NCBI GenBank assembly: GCA_913058395.1
Contig: CAJXQI010000018.1
Span: 1-64,000 of the forward strand
Reading direction: 5' to 3'
From: an uncultured Colwellia sp.
GTDB lineage: Bacteria; Pseudomonadota; Gammaproteobacteria; Enterobacterales; Alteromonadaceae
DNA: 64,000 nucleotides
Shown: in pieces, positions 9,205 through 18,649 of the stretch
How the letters are laid out: each line of letters begins with the position of its first letter
Position numbering within the stretch: position 1 is the stretch's first letter
The notes under the pieces: model-generated
Told to the model about the DNA's origin: nothing
Seen by the model: the letters and a program-made list of their open reading frames with translations, nothing else
Database searches by the model: none
Position numbers and translations under genes: made by a program

Positions 9205-10131
9205 ATGAAACATACGTACAACAAAATCGCTGTTGCTTTATTGTCTTCCCTATCAATGTCGGCATTTGCAGCAGATGTTGACATTTATGGTAAAGCTAAC
9301 CTTTCATTACAATCTTCAGATGAAGGCGAGGGATCATTTACAGAAGTGAAAAGCAACGCTTCTCGTATTGGCCTTAAAGGCACTCATGATTTAGGTGACG
9401 GTCTAACTGTTATCTACAAAGCTGAATTTCAAGTAGATTTAGATGGCGACAGCGAAAAGGGTGATAGCATCACTGACCGTAACCAGTATGTTGGTTTAGC
9501 GGGCAGTTTTGGTGAAGTTTTATTAGGAAAAAATGACACTATGCTAAAACAATCACAAGGCAAGGTTGATTTGTTTAGTGATTTAAATGGCGATATTAAG
9601 AGCCTTTGGAAAGGTGAAAATCGCATGGCAGATACGATTTCTTATAAATCACCAAAATTTAATGATTTCAGAGTCGGCGTTACCTATATTGCTGAAGACT
9701 CAGTAGATGCTGAGGACGGTGTTTCTGTTGCGGTATTTTATGGTGATAAAAAACTGAAAAAATCAAAAGTATTTGCTTCTGTAGCCGTTGATTCTGAAGT
9801 TAAAGGTTACGATATTACTCGTGCCACAGTACAAGGTAAAGTTGGCGGTGTTGTGTTAGGTGCAATGGTACAAACACAAGAGAAAATAGACGGTAGCGCT
9901 GAAATGGACGGCTACATGGTTTCTGCGAAATATAAAATGGATAAAGTGACATTTAAAGGTCAATATCAAGCAGCTAACTTTGATGGCGGCGATGATAAGT
10001 CAGGTATTACTTTAGGTGCTGATTATTCATTAGCTAAAAGCACTAAAGTTTATACTTTCTACACTAGCTTTGATATGGACAGTGGCGAAGACCAAGACTA
10101 CTTGGCTGCTGGTATTGAATACAAGTTTTAA
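9205..10131 (+). CDS. Gram-negative general porin
   Basis: A 308-residue outer-membrane beta-barrel. The signal peptide ends in S-A-F-A before A-D-V-D-I-Y-G-K-A-N-L-S, the usual mature N-terminus of the OmpC/PhoE-like porin family. The barrel shows alternating amphipathic strands, a loop-3-like segment (about residues 110-125) and the C-terminal A-G-I-E-Y-K-F with a terminal Phe, the signal for BAM assembly. At about 285 mature residues it is shorter than enteric trimeric porins but normal for Alteromonadales. It is monocistronic with its own terminator. A Pho-box-like repeat upstream suggests it could serve in phosphate uptake; general diffusion is the safer reading. Confidence 0.9.
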   Translation: MKHTYNKIAVALLSSLSMSAFAADVDIYGKANLSLQSSDEGEGSFTEVKSNASRIGLKGTHDLGDGLTVIYKAEFQVDLDGDSEKGDSITDRNQYVGLAGSFGEVLLGKNDTMLKQSQGKVDLFSDLNGDIKSLWKGENRMADTISYKSPKFNDFRVGVTYIAEDSVDAEDGVSVAVFYGDKKLKKSKVFASVAVDSEVKGYDITRATVQGKVGGVVLGAMVQTQEKIDGSAEMDGYMVSAKYKMDKVTFKGQYQAANFDGGDDKSGITLGADYSLAKSTKVYTFYTSFDMDSGEDQDYLAAGIEYKF

Positions 10132-10241
10132 TTTTCATTTACCATTTTAAGTCGATAGCTTAAATGTTGGTGTTGCTAGCGGGAAACTGTTTAATAACTG
10201 CACCGTTCAATTGAGTAGTTGACTAAATAAATGATAATACG

Positions 10242-10275
10242 AAATAGCTCTATTTTCTGATAGAGCTATTTTTTT
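10242..10275 (+). terminator. Porin terminator
   Basis: AAATAGCTCTA pairs with TAGAGCTATTT around an eight-base loop, followed by a T-run. Confidence 0.85.
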
Positions 10276-10299
10276 ATGTGCTTTATGTGCTTTATGTGG
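10273..10299 (+). repeat. Three tandem copies of a 9-base unit
   Basis: TTTATGTGC occurs twice and TTTATGTGG once, head to tail, directly on the T-tract of the porin terminator. It looks like replication slippage at the end of the hairpin. Confidence 0.8.
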
Positions 10300-11345
10300 C
10301 GAAATTTTTGTTAAGTGTTGAAAGTGCGAATAGTAAGAAGCTTTGTACTTGAGCCGTTAGAAACACGTCTAAAAGTCATGAATAAAAAACAATATCAGTA
10401 CGGCTAGTGAGCTATTGAATTACTTCTTCGACTAGTAATTGGGGTAGGGCCGTATCGAACTACCATTATTAATGGTGTCGGTAGAAGTCAAAATAGGTGT
10501 TAACCAGTGAACTTGGTGATGTTGTCGCTCCAAACCTGTAGCCTAGATTAAATGAAAACTAATAGTCGGTGTTCTCATGTTATGTATTAGTTTTTTAGTG
10601 GCATTACGCTATTTAAAACAGAATTATTATTTCCCTCAATAATGTTGAGATAGTAGTCAGCATTCAGCAAGCTCTGTCCATACCAGTCAAAGTTAAATAA
10701 CGACTTAAAAAGAAAGAAAACCAAACCAAGGATTATTGGAGTATTTAACGCTAGTAACATCATTCAAGGAAAATGTACTGAACTATATTTTGGCCTTTAT
10801 TAGATCGACTGTTTGTGAAATAGCTAAAACACAAATTATTTTTGCTCAAATTTATTAATCATTAAAATCGCTCTACACCTCTATTAACAAAGTGTTAACG
10901 TTTTTGCTGTAGATTTAACCATGCTTTTTGTATGTGTAAATATACGCTCACAGAAAAGTTCATTTTTTTTATATATTTTTTTGTCGATTAAATATGCATT
11001 CGCTATTTATTTAAATACGAAATATTTCGCATGTTGGTTGTTTGAATCCTTTCCTACAGCGCATATGGGCTGCAGGTTACAAGTTGGTTACATATGTGAA
11101 TGGGAATTATCCTAGCCTTCGTATATCTTTGTTTCTCATTTCTTTTTATTCACTAGATGTTAATTCTTAGACTAAAACACTACTTGTAAAGCATTTCTAG
11201 CTGTTTTATAAATAATCAAGCCATTTGGTTTACCTACGCTAATATTAATAATGAAAATGTGTGGAGTAATGCACGAATGGTAAAAATAAAATTATAAAAA
11301 TAGATAACTATAAAAAGTATATTCAAATATTAGGAAGGAAATAAC

Positions 11346-13982
11346 ATGTCTACTAAATTTCGCACTGGTACGTTAGCCCTTGCCGTGGGCTTAGCACTAG
11401 GAACAGCTCCTAGCTTTGCTGCTGGGTTTGAAGAAACGGTAAAAGCAGAGGATGTTGAACGAATTGCTGTCGTAGGTTCTCGTTCTGCTCCGCGCTCTGT
11501 AGCTGAATCACCAGTACCGATTGATATTGTTGGCGGTGATGAGCTAGGTAAAAATGCTTCAAGTGATATGCTAGATATGCTGCAAGCGGCTGTTCCATCA
11601 TTTAACGTTCGCCAGCAACCTATTTCAGATGCGGCTTCGTTTATTCGTCCGGTAAACTTACGTGGTTTATCTTCAGATTCAACATTAATTCTTTTAAACG
11701 GTAAACGTCGTCATCGTGCTTCTGTAATTGCCTTCCAAGGTGGTGGAGTTAACGATGGTGCGCAAGGTCCTGATATCTCAGTCATTCCAAGCGTTGCATT
11801 AAAGCAAGTAGAGGTTTTACGTGATGGTGCTGCGGCACAATATGGTTCTGATGCCATTGCAGGTGTAATGAACTTTGTACTTAAAGATGATTCTGATGGT
11901 GGTTCAATCTCAGTCAAACAGGGCTCTTACTACGAAGGTGACGGTGATTCAACAATTGTTGATGGAAATATCGGCCTACCTTTCACAAAAGATGGATTTG
12001 TTAACCTTTCTTTTCAATATAAAACAGCAGACGCTACCAGCCGTTCAGTTCAACGTCCAGATGCTCAAGCTTTGATTGATGCTGATAATACTGAAGTTAA
12101 TTCTCCTGCTCAAACTTGGGGAAATCCTGAAATTGATGATGATATTACCCTATTCGGTAATGTTGGGCTTGATTTAGGTAATGATAAAGAGTTTTACATG
12201 TTTGGTAACTACTCTGACCGCACTGCGACAGGTGGTTACTATTATCGTAACCCGCAAAATCGCGGTGGTGTATTTACCGACCCAGACGGAAATTTGTTAG
12301 TAGGTGCTATGGATGGTAATGCTGCTGCGTGTCCAAATATTGCAATTACTGCAGGTGATGTTAGAACTCAGCAAAACTATATTGATGATGTTGCTAATAA
12401 TGATAACTGTTTTGCGTTTAATGAGTTACTTCCAGGTGGTTATACACCACAGTTTACTGGTGATATTAATGATACGTCATTAACCATGGGTACTCGTGGC
12501 GAAATTAAAGGTGGTTTTTTAGATGAAGCTTTCTTTGATATTAGTGGTTCAGTAGGCCGTAACAAGTCCACTTATACTTTAGCCAATACAGTAAATCCAT
12601 CTATGGGGGCATTGAATGCTGATCAAGCCGGTCTTTCATTTGAAGCGGGCTCTTATATTCAGTTAGAAAAATCATTTAATTTTGATTTAACTCAAAGTGT
12701 TGATATGGGTCTTGAGGAACCTGTTAACGTAGCTTCTGGTTTAGAGTGGCGTCAAGAAAGTTTCGAAATTATTGCTGGTGAACAGGCTTCATGGCAACAA
12801 GGTCCTTTAGCAACTCAAGGGTTTAGTGTTGGCTCTCATGGCTTTGCTGGCTTCTCACCAGAATCTCAAGGAATTAACAAACGCCAAAGTATCGCAGCTT
12901 ATGTAGATGTTGAAGCTCAACTGACAGAAGATTTCCTATTAGGAGCCGCGTTACGTTATGAAGACTTCTCATCATTTGGTGATACTACTAATTATAAGTT
13001 AACTGCACAATATCAAGTGACTGATGAGTTGTCTTTCCGAGCTTCTCATAGTACAGGTTTCCGTGCACCTACCGTTGGCCAAGCAAATGTGGTGAATACG
13101 CAAACATCGCTAGTCAATGGTGAGTTGATACAATCTGCAACTTTTCCTCCAACGCATGTTGTGTCTGCGCAAAAAGGTGGTGTGGAATTACAACCTGAAG
13201 AGTCAACAAGTTTTGCAGTTGGTGCTGTTTATCAAAATGGTGACTTCTTTATGACAGTTGATATCTATAATATTGAAGTTACTGATCGTGTAGCACAAAC
13301 GGACAAGTTTTTTATAGATAGTGAAGATGTACTTGCTTTACAAGGAGAGTATCCTAGTCCTGAGCTATTACTTGGTGGCTCTATTACTTACTTTGCTAAT
13401 AACTTTGATACTAAAACTCAAGGTGTTGACGTTGTAGCTAACTATTCAATGGATTTACTTGGCGGCGATACAAACTTAAGCCTGGCGTACAATTACAATA
13501 AAACTGAAGTAGAAAATCGTAAGCCAACTATTGATCCTAAAACCGGAATGCCAGTATTAGATGCAAATGGAGAATTAACTTTCGCAACTTCTGATTTTAA
13601 AGTACGTCGTTTAGAAGAAGGAATTCCTGAGCATCGTGCAACGTTCACTGTAGCTCAGAGTTGGGAAAATGTTAGTATGTTTGTACGCGCTAACTATTTT
13701 GGTGAGTGGTTTGCTACGCATGCCGATGAACCTGATGTTGATAGCTCGTATGGTTGGTCTGAAACTGTTGGCTCTTCTTACACTATTGATGCCCAAGTTA
13801 GCTATTTCTTAAACGATAGCTGGACACTATCAGCCGGTGCAAATAACATTTTTGATACTGAAGCTCAAGAGCTACAAAAAGATGGCGGCGCGTACGGTGT
13901 AGTTAGTGGTGTTTACTATGAAAGTGGCCCATTTGATTACAACGGTGGTTATTACTACGTAAAAGCAGCGTATAAGTTTTAA
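11346..13982 (+). CDS. TonB-dependent outer-membrane receptor
   Basis: An 878-residue active transporter of the outer membrane, driven by TonB-ExbBD. A signal peptide ends near residue 25 (S-F-A-A). A TonB-box-like E-R-I-A-V-V-G-S-R follows, then the plug domain (P-V-P-I-D-I-V, L-R-G-L-S-S-D-S-T-L-I-L-L-N-G-K-R-R, V-E-V-L-R-D-G-A-A-A-Q-Y-G-S-D-A-I-A-G-V) and a 22-strand-type barrel ending in Y-Y-V-K-A-A-Y-K-F. Loop cysteines occur near residues 335 and 359. It belongs to the large group of receptors common in marine Alteromonadales. No substrate-specific neighbour is present, so the ligand (siderophore, vitamin or oligomer) cannot be assigned. AGGAAGGAAATAAC lies directly before the ATG, and a bidirectional terminator follows. 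Confidence 0.95.
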   Translation: MSTKFRTGTLALAVGLALGTAPSFAAGFEETVKAEDVERIAVVGSRSAPRSVAESPVPIDIVGGDELGKNASSDMLDMLQAAVPSFNVRQQPISDAASFIRPVNLRGLSSDSTLILLNGKRRHRASVIAFQGGGVNDGAQGPDISVIPSVALKQVEVLRDGAAAQYGSDAIAGVMNFVLKDDSDGGSISVKQGSYYEGDGDSTIVDGNIGLPFTKDGFVNLSFQYKTADATSRSVQRPDAQALIDADNTEVNSPAQTWGNPEIDDDITLFGNVGLDLGNDKEFYMFGNYSDRTATGGYYYRNPQNRGGVFTDPDGNLLVGAMDGNAAACPNIAITAGDVRTQQNYIDDVANNDNCFAFNELLPGGYTPQFTGDINDTSLTMGTRGEIKGGFLDEAFFDISGSVGRNKSTYTLANTVNPSMGALNADQAGLSFEAGSYIQLEKSFNFDLTQSVDMGLEEPVNVASGLEWRQESFEIIAGEQASWQQGPLATQGFSVGSHGFAGFSPESQGINKRQSIAAYVDVEAQLTEDFLLGAALRYEDFSSFGDTTNYKLTAQYQVTDELSFRASHSTGFRAPTVGQANVVNTQTSLVNGELIQSATFPPTHVVSAQKGGVELQPEESTSFAVGAVYQNGDFFMTVDIYNIEVTDRVAQTDKFFIDSEDVLALQGEYPSPELLLGGSITYFANNFDTKTQGVDVVANYSMDLLGGDTNLSLAYNYNKTEVENRKPTIDPKTGMPVLDANGELTFATSDFKVRRLEEGIPEHRATFTVAQSWENVSMFVRANYFGEWFATHADEPDVDSSYGWSETVGSSYTIDAQVSYFLNDSWTLSAGANNIFDTEAQELQKDGGAYGVVSGVYYESGPFDYNGGYYYVKAAYKF

Positions 13983-13999
13983 TCTAGTCACATAAATCT

Positions 14000-14030
14000 A
14001 AAAAGCCATATCATTTGATATGGCTTTTTT
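14000..14030. terminator. Bidirectional terminator between TonB receptor and cca
   Basis: AAAAAGCCATATCA pairs with TGATATGGCTTTTTT, giving an A-run and a T-run for the two convergent genes. Confidence 0.88.
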
Positions 14031-14091
14031 ATTGTTTTTCAACTGAGTTATATGAAGTTAACCTAATGTAGAAGGTAACTTTCAAGTTTTT

Positions 14092-15357
14092 TCAAATTGT
14101 AGTGTTTAGCGCTATAAAGTCTTGCTTGAAAGTAGTTAAGTCAATGAGTCGTTGCCTCTCTATTGCCTCTTTAATAGCAAGACCCTTTAAGCCTTTTTCG
14201 ACAAAAGGTTTTGCAGTTACTTTCTTTAGTAACTCAAAAGCCAAGTATAAGAACTCTTTTTGTAAATACTCACGGTTTTCAAAGCCTAAACGTCCAGTAA
14301 AGTCAGCCTGGCAACACAAGAGAAAGTCAGCAAACTCATCAGGCTTTCGCCAAACATCCAACTGATTAAATAGCTTTAGAATGGTACTAGGCTTTAATTC
14401 AAATGCTTTATGTACATGTAAATGAAACTGGCAAACTTTTAGTGCTAAGCTTTTGTGTGCTGTTGGCACTCTTAAACGAGCGCATAACTCTTCGATTAAC
14501 GGTAAGCCCGCGGTTTCATGACCAGGGTGTGATGGTAATGTACTGTCTTCTGTTAATGACTTTCCTAAATCATGACAAACACTGGCAAATCTAACACTGG
14601 TTTTTTCTGATAACAGCACGGCTTGTTTTAGTACCATCATGGTATGTATGCCAGAACATATTTCTGGATGCCATCTTTCTGGGTTTGGAATACCCCATAA
14701 ATTGTGTAGATCAGGCCAAAGTGATTTAAGCGCTTGGCATTGGTACAGTACTTGGAAAAATATTTGTGGATTCGTATCTGCTAAGCTTCGTTCCATTTCT
14801 TGCCAAACTCTTTCACCAGAAAGGCTCAGTAACTCTCCACTTTCACTTAACTGCGTCATCAATGTCAGTGTTTCTGGCGCTATTGTAAAGCCATACTCGT
14901 GGTAACGAGCGGCGAAACGAGCAACACGTAAAACTCTCAAAGGATCTTCAATAAATGCCTCAGAGACATGACGGAGTACACGATTATTTAAATCGTTTTG
15001 GCCATTGTAAGGGTCAACTATTTTACCTGTGTCATCCATCGCCATAGCGTTAACGGTGAGATCTCTACGCAGTAAATCTTCTTCTAGAGTAACATCTTCA
15101 GCGGCATTGCAGTTAAAGCCGGTGTAACCTTGTCCTGACTTTTTCTCAGTACGCGCCAATGCATATTCTTGCTTAGTTTTTGGGTGTAAAAATACAGGGA
15201 AGTCCTTACCCACTTGAATAAAGCCAAGGCTTAACATCTCATCAACGCTTGAGCCTACTACTACATAGTCTTTATCTACGACGTTTCTATTTAGCAGAGC
15301 GTCGCGAACGGCACCGCCGACTAAAAAAAAGTTTAGTTGCTGTGTTATATTTTGCAT
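14092..15357 (-). CDS. cca: CCA-adding tRNA nucleotidyltransferase (multifunctional, with HD domain)
   Basis: Adds or repairs the 3' CCA end of tRNAs without a template. The N-terminal class II nucleotidyltransferase core has F-L-V-G-G-A-V-R-D and the D-K-D-Y-V-V-V-G metal motif (D-x-D). R-R-D-L-T-V-N-A-M-A follows, then R-V-L-R-V-A-R-F-A-A-R. The C-terminal half has the HD motif V-C-H-D-L-G-K, as in E. coli Cca, where this domain gives phosphohydrolase and phosphodiesterase activities. The length is 421 residues against 412 in E. coli. In E. coli cca lies next to ygiM-ygiF-glnE; here about 14 kb of other genes lies between. Confidence 0.95.
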   Translation of the reverse strand: MQNITQQLNFFLVGGAVRDALLNRNVVDKDYVVVGSSVDEMLSLGFIQVGKDFPVFLHPKTKQEYALARTEKKSGQGYTGFNCNAAEDVTLEEDLLRRDLTVNAMAMDDTGKIVDPYNGQNDLNNRVLRHVSEAFIEDPLRVLRVARFAARYHEYGFTIAPETLTLMTQLSESGELLSLSGERVWQEMERSLADTNPQIFFQVLYQCQALKSLWPDLHNLWGIPNPERWHPEICSGIHTMMVLKQAVLLSEKTSVRFASVCHDLGKSLTEDSTLPSHPGHETAGLPLIEELCARLRVPTAHKSLALKVCQFHLHVHKAFELKPSTILKLFNQLDVWRKPDEFADFLLCCQADFTGRLGFENREYLQKEFLYLAFELLKKVTAKPFVEKGLKGLAIKEAIERQRLIDLTTFKQDFIALNTTI

Positions 15358-15495
15358 TAAGAGCGATAAACCTCTGAAATTAAATAATATCCAATAAATT
15401 ACTCAATAAAGTTTATCATAATTAACGCTCGATTTTTGACATATGATTGGGTTCAGGTTAATTTCACAGGGTCGATTCATCAGTTAAGATTTTCT

Positions 15496-17112
15496 ATGTA
15501 CACAAGTTATTTTGGTTTAGAAGAAAAACCATTTTCAATTGCCCCAAACCCTGATTATTTATTTATGAGTGATCGTCACCGTGAAGCGCTTAACCATTTA
15601 ACTTATGGCTTGGGTGATACCGGAGGCTTTGTACTGTTAACTGGTGAAGTTGGCACAGGAAAAACCACCATTAGTCGCCGATTAATGGAAAACTTACCCG
15701 AGAATACGCAAGCGGCTTTTATTCTTAATCCAACTCTTTCTAGTCAAGAATTACTCGCCACGCTATGCGATGAGTTAAAAATTCGTTACCGAAAAACAGG
15801 TGCAACCTTAAAAACACTCACTGACAAAATTCAGCAAAAGTTACTTAAAAATCATAGTGAAAACATTAATACGCTATTGATTATCGACGAAGCTCAACAT
15901 TTGCAGCCAGAAGTATTAGAGCAGTTACGTTTACTGACTAACCTGGAAACTAATACTAAAAAACTATTACAAGTGATTTTGATTGGTCAACCTGAGTTAC
16001 AACAACTTTTGCAACGCCGAGATTTACGACAATTAGCGCAGAGAATTACCGCTCGATATCATTTGTTGCCGCTAAATAAGCAAGAAGTTGATCAGTATCT
16101 TAAGCACCGACTGTCAGTCGCAAAATGCTTCCGTCGTATATTTGATAAAAGTGCGGTTAACGCTATTCATAAAACCTGTAAGGGGATTCCGCGCTTAATG
16201 AATTTGCTGGCAGAGCGAGCATTAATGAATGCTTATAACAGTAATAATGCGGTAGTGAATCGAAAAATAGTTCTGCAAGCAGCGTATGATGCCCTTGGTG
16301 ACGAATATCAGGTACGGTCTTGGTGGCAGGGCCGTTGGTTTAAATATAGTAGTTTAGTAGCGTTATTGATTTTAGTTTCTTCTGCAGGTGTATGGTGGGG
16401 CACAAAGCAAACTTTAGAGACTGCCTCTTTGCCTGATGGTTTAACTAATAAAGCACAAGTCATCGATACAACCAATAAGATAAAAATGTTGCAGGCTGAA
16501 CTTGATGAACAGCGTGCATTGGTTAATCAGGCGGTTGATGAGCGCAATCAAGTAACAGCAAGTAATGACGATGGAGCCGGAAAGTTAATTAGTGAAAAAA
16601 CTACCGATATTGATAAAAATAATGATACTTATCCACCGTTTGAAAGTGAGCTACAGGACGCCAGTAATCCTACCGTTAGTAATCTTGTCGTCAGCAACGC
16701 CGATAATGCTGTTATCGCTGAGCCAGTAAAAGAAGTTGCCAAAAATAAAGATTATGTTGTCGAAGCAACGGATGGTGTTTCTGACGAATTACTTGCCAGC
16801 TTCCAATCAGCAATAGCAGAAACGAAACAAGTTGATGAACCCGTAGCGCTAGTTGACGGAGGTTCTGATACCAGCTTAGTTTCATTGGCACAAATGCCGA
16901 CTTGGGTGCAAGATGGCGTCGCATCATTACAGTTTGAAATGCATATTTACGCCAGTGATGGCCAAGGTTGGGTACGAGTTAATGGTCGAGATCGCTATGA
17001 AGGTGATTATATTGCTCGAGAACTATTGCTAAGTGAAATAAGGCCTCAGGAAGTTGTGCTGAGTTTTCGAGGTGAAAAATTTACCATGCTGGCACTATCT
17101 TCATGGAATTAA
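15496..17112 (+). CDS. Fused GspA-GspB type II secretion assembly protein
   Basis: The first 270 residues are an ExeA/GspA AAA ATPase: it opens M-Y-T-S-Y-F-G-L-E-E-K-P-F-S-I-A-P-N-P, has Walker A G-E-V-G-T-G-K-T-T (50-58) and Walker B L-L-I-I-D-E-A-Q near 128. A single membrane helix lies at about 284-304, then a low-complexity Asp/Asn/Val-rich linker. The last 80 or so residues (L-Q-F-E-M-H-I-Y-A-S-D ... W-V-R-V-N-G-R ... V-V-L-S-F-R-G) match the GspB C-terminal domain. In Aeromonas GspA and GspB are separate and together help the secretin pass the peptidoglycan. The peptidoglycan-binding domain of Aeromonas ExeA is not visible here. An upstream TTG (15436) would add 20 residues unlike the family; ATG 15496 matches it. 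No other T2SS genes are in the window. Confidence 0.88.
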   Translation: MYTSYFGLEEKPFSIAPNPDYLFMSDRHREALNHLTYGLGDTGGFVLLTGEVGTGKTTISRRLMENLPENTQAAFILNPTLSSQELLATLCDELKIRYRKTGATLKTLTDKIQQKLLKNHSENINTLLIIDEAQHLQPEVLEQLRLLTNLETNTKKLLQVILIGQPELQQLLQRRDLRQLAQRITARYHLLPLNKQEVDQYLKHRLSVAKCFRRIFDKSAVNAIHKTCKGIPRLMNLLAERALMNAYNSNNAVVNRKIVLQAAYDALGDEYQVRSWWQGRWFKYSSLVALLILVSSAGVWWGTKQTLETASLPDGLTNKAQVIDTTNKIKMLQAELDEQRALVNQAVDERNQVTASNDDGAGKLISEKTTDIDKNNDTYPPFESELQDASNPTVSNLVVSNADNAVIAEPVKEVAKNKDYVVEATDGVSDELLASFQSAIAETKQVDEPVALVDGGSDTSLVSLAQMPTWVQDGVASLQFEMHIYASDGQGWVRVNGRDRYEGDYIARELLLSEIRPQEVVLSFRGEKFTMLALSSWN

Positions 17113-17124
17113 ACAACATGGGCT

Positions 17125-17153
17125 CAGCTAATTTTTATCGTGAAAATTAGCTG
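17125..17153. terminator. Inverted repeat between gspAB and the HD-GYP gene
   Basis: CAGCTAATTTT and AAAATTAGCTG form a perfect 11-base stem with a seven-base loop between convergent genes. There is no clean T-run, so termination is likely but not certain. Confidence 0.5.
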
Positions 17154-17165
17154 GAATTAGTTTGT

Positions 17166-18398
17166 TTATTCACCAAAAGCCATTTTAAAAAACGCTAGTA
17201 AATCAAGGTTGAAATCATCAGGCCGAATACAACAATCAATTTGCTCTTTATACTTGGAACGACTTAAATCAATTTCTTCAATGGCAACCGCTTGGCTTAG
17301 GCGGGCATTATAGAAAATTTTAACGTGAGGATGTAGCGGCTTTTTATTATTGATTTTACTGATGAGCCCGATTTTACCGCTATTAAGTTTGACTAGTGTT
17401 CCTACCGGATAAATGCCAATACATTGAATAAATTTTTCGATGAGTTCTTCATCCAATTTATCAGGGGCTTCATTGACTAATGCTTTAAAAGCATTGATTG
17501 GAAACATAGGTTTCTTATTTGGTCGTCCAGAGACCATAGCATCGTAACGGTCAACAATTGAAATCATACGACTATGTAAATCTAGCTGCTTTGCTTTTAA
17601 GCCTAATGGAAAGCCTGAGCCGTCAAGACGTTCATGATGCTCATTAACTATTTTTACTGCAATGTGAGAGATACTCGGCGTTGCTTCTAATACTTTCATC
17701 CCTAGCTTTACATGGCTATTAAGTAGCTTTTGCTCTGAATCGGCGATTAACTTTGTTGTCGTGAGTAATTCTGTTGGTAGTAAAATCTTGCCAATGTCAT
17801 GTAAAAAAGCGCCCAACGCTAATTGTTCAATGATGGGTTTTGCTATGGCTAAGTGCTTAGCGAAAATAGTCATTAGAATAGCGACATTGGTAGAATGTCC
17901 CATTAAATAACTACCTTTGTCATTGATGCGCGATAAGCAGGATAAGGCATCTTGATTACGAAAAATGGACGTTACAATGGCATCAGTTGTCGGTATTATT
18001 TCGGCAACTTTTAATTGTTCTTTTTGTTTAATGCTAGCAATAATTCTTTCTTGTATGTTTTTAGTTGCTTGATACAATTTACTGGCTGTGCTTAATTCTT
18101 GCTCTAAGGTAATGTTGGAATTTTTATATTCAGCAGTATTACCTTCGCTCTTAGGCAGTGTGACAACGATATCATTAAATACTTTATCAACCTTTTCTAC
18201 TTTTTTAGTTTTTTCTGGCACAATAATCAACGTATTTACGCCAGCACTGTGTAAATTATCAATACTTTTAGGGGCTAAAATATAGCCTTCACTATTGATT
18301 TTTTCGCCATTACTTTTAAAGATGGCTTTGACATACATGCCGAGCTGTAATTGACTAATGTTAATCGTTTGTTCTGTTCTAATTTTCTTAGTCAGCAT
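17166..18398 (-). CDS. HD-GYP domain protein, divergent paralogue with altered GYP motif
   Basis: A 410-residue cytoplasmic protein with an N-terminal DUF3391-like domain (I-S-Q-L-Q-L-G-M-Y-V) and a C-terminal HD-GYP-type domain. HD-GYP proteins typically hydrolyse c-di-GMP. The metal ligands appear intact: His168, His200-Asp201, His229, His254-His255. The signature reads H-H-E-R-L-D-G-S-G-F-P (254-264), with Phe in place of Tyr. The usual K-P-G after the HD motif is lost (L-L-T-T-T-K-L), and D-A-M-T-A-N is changed to D-A-M-V-S-G. Its neighbour at 18650-19861 is a clear paralogue with canonical motifs. I infer tandem duplication with relaxed or altered activity in this copy. Confidence 0.88.
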   Translation of the reverse strand: MLTKKIRTEQTINISQLQLGMYVKAIFKSNGEKINSEGYILAPKSIDNLHSAGVNTLIIVPEKTKKVEKVDKVFNDIVVTLPKSEGNTAEYKNSNITLEQELSTASKLYQATKNIQERIIASIKQKEQLKVAEIIPTTDAIVTSIFRNQDALSCLSRINDKGSYLMGHSTNVAILMTIFAKHLAIAKPIIEQLALGAFLHDIGKILLPTELLTTTKLIADSEQKLLNSHVKLGMKVLEATPSISHIAVKIVNEHHERLDGSGFPLGLKAKQLDLHSRMISIVDRYDAMVSGRPNKKPMFPINAFKALVNEAPDKLDEELIEKFIQCIGIYPVGTLVKLNSGKIGLISKINNKKPLHPHVKIFYNARLSQAVAIEEIDLSRSKYKEQIDCCIRPDDFNLDLLAFFKMAFGE

Positions 18399-18649
18399 AT
18401 CTTGCTCCTGGAAACTTAAGCGCGTATTGCTAACGTATGCACCATCAGCTTTGGCGCCAGATAGTACATGACAAACTAATTATTGCCAAGTAAGTATTTG
18501 AGCCTCTAAGGTGCTATTTTTATCTAGCGTTAAGTGACGTCAAAGTGAAATATGAGATGAACTGGGAATTTTTACTCCGCTCTATAGTGATATAGCTTGA
18601 AATAATTTGAGATTAATTAGCGAATGATGAGCTGATATAACTAGGCGTT

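Larger units (their letters stand above)
10132..11345. other. 1.2 kb gene-poor region between porin and TonB receptor
   Basis: I find no gene I would support in this stretch. It opens with the porin terminator and a triple 9-base repeat. The middle part (about 10320-10720) is less A/T-rich and has short frames broken by stops on both strands, which could be gene debris I cannot identify. A 64-codon frame at 10921-11115 has no family signature. The last 200 bases must carry the TonB receptor promoter and its leader. Confidence 0.55.

Noticed and set aside
10440-10480. Possible tRNA T-arm (GTATCGAAC-like)
   Set aside because: No acceptor, D-arm or anticodon arm could be placed around it.
10921-11115. 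64-codon frame before the TonB receptor
   Set aside because: No ribosome-binding site or family signature, hydrophobic but irregular composition, and very A/T-rich surroundings; most likely chance.
11160-11345. Fur box upstream of the TonB receptor
   Set aside because: The region is A/T-rich, but no convincing GATAAT-type inverted hexamer array could be found.
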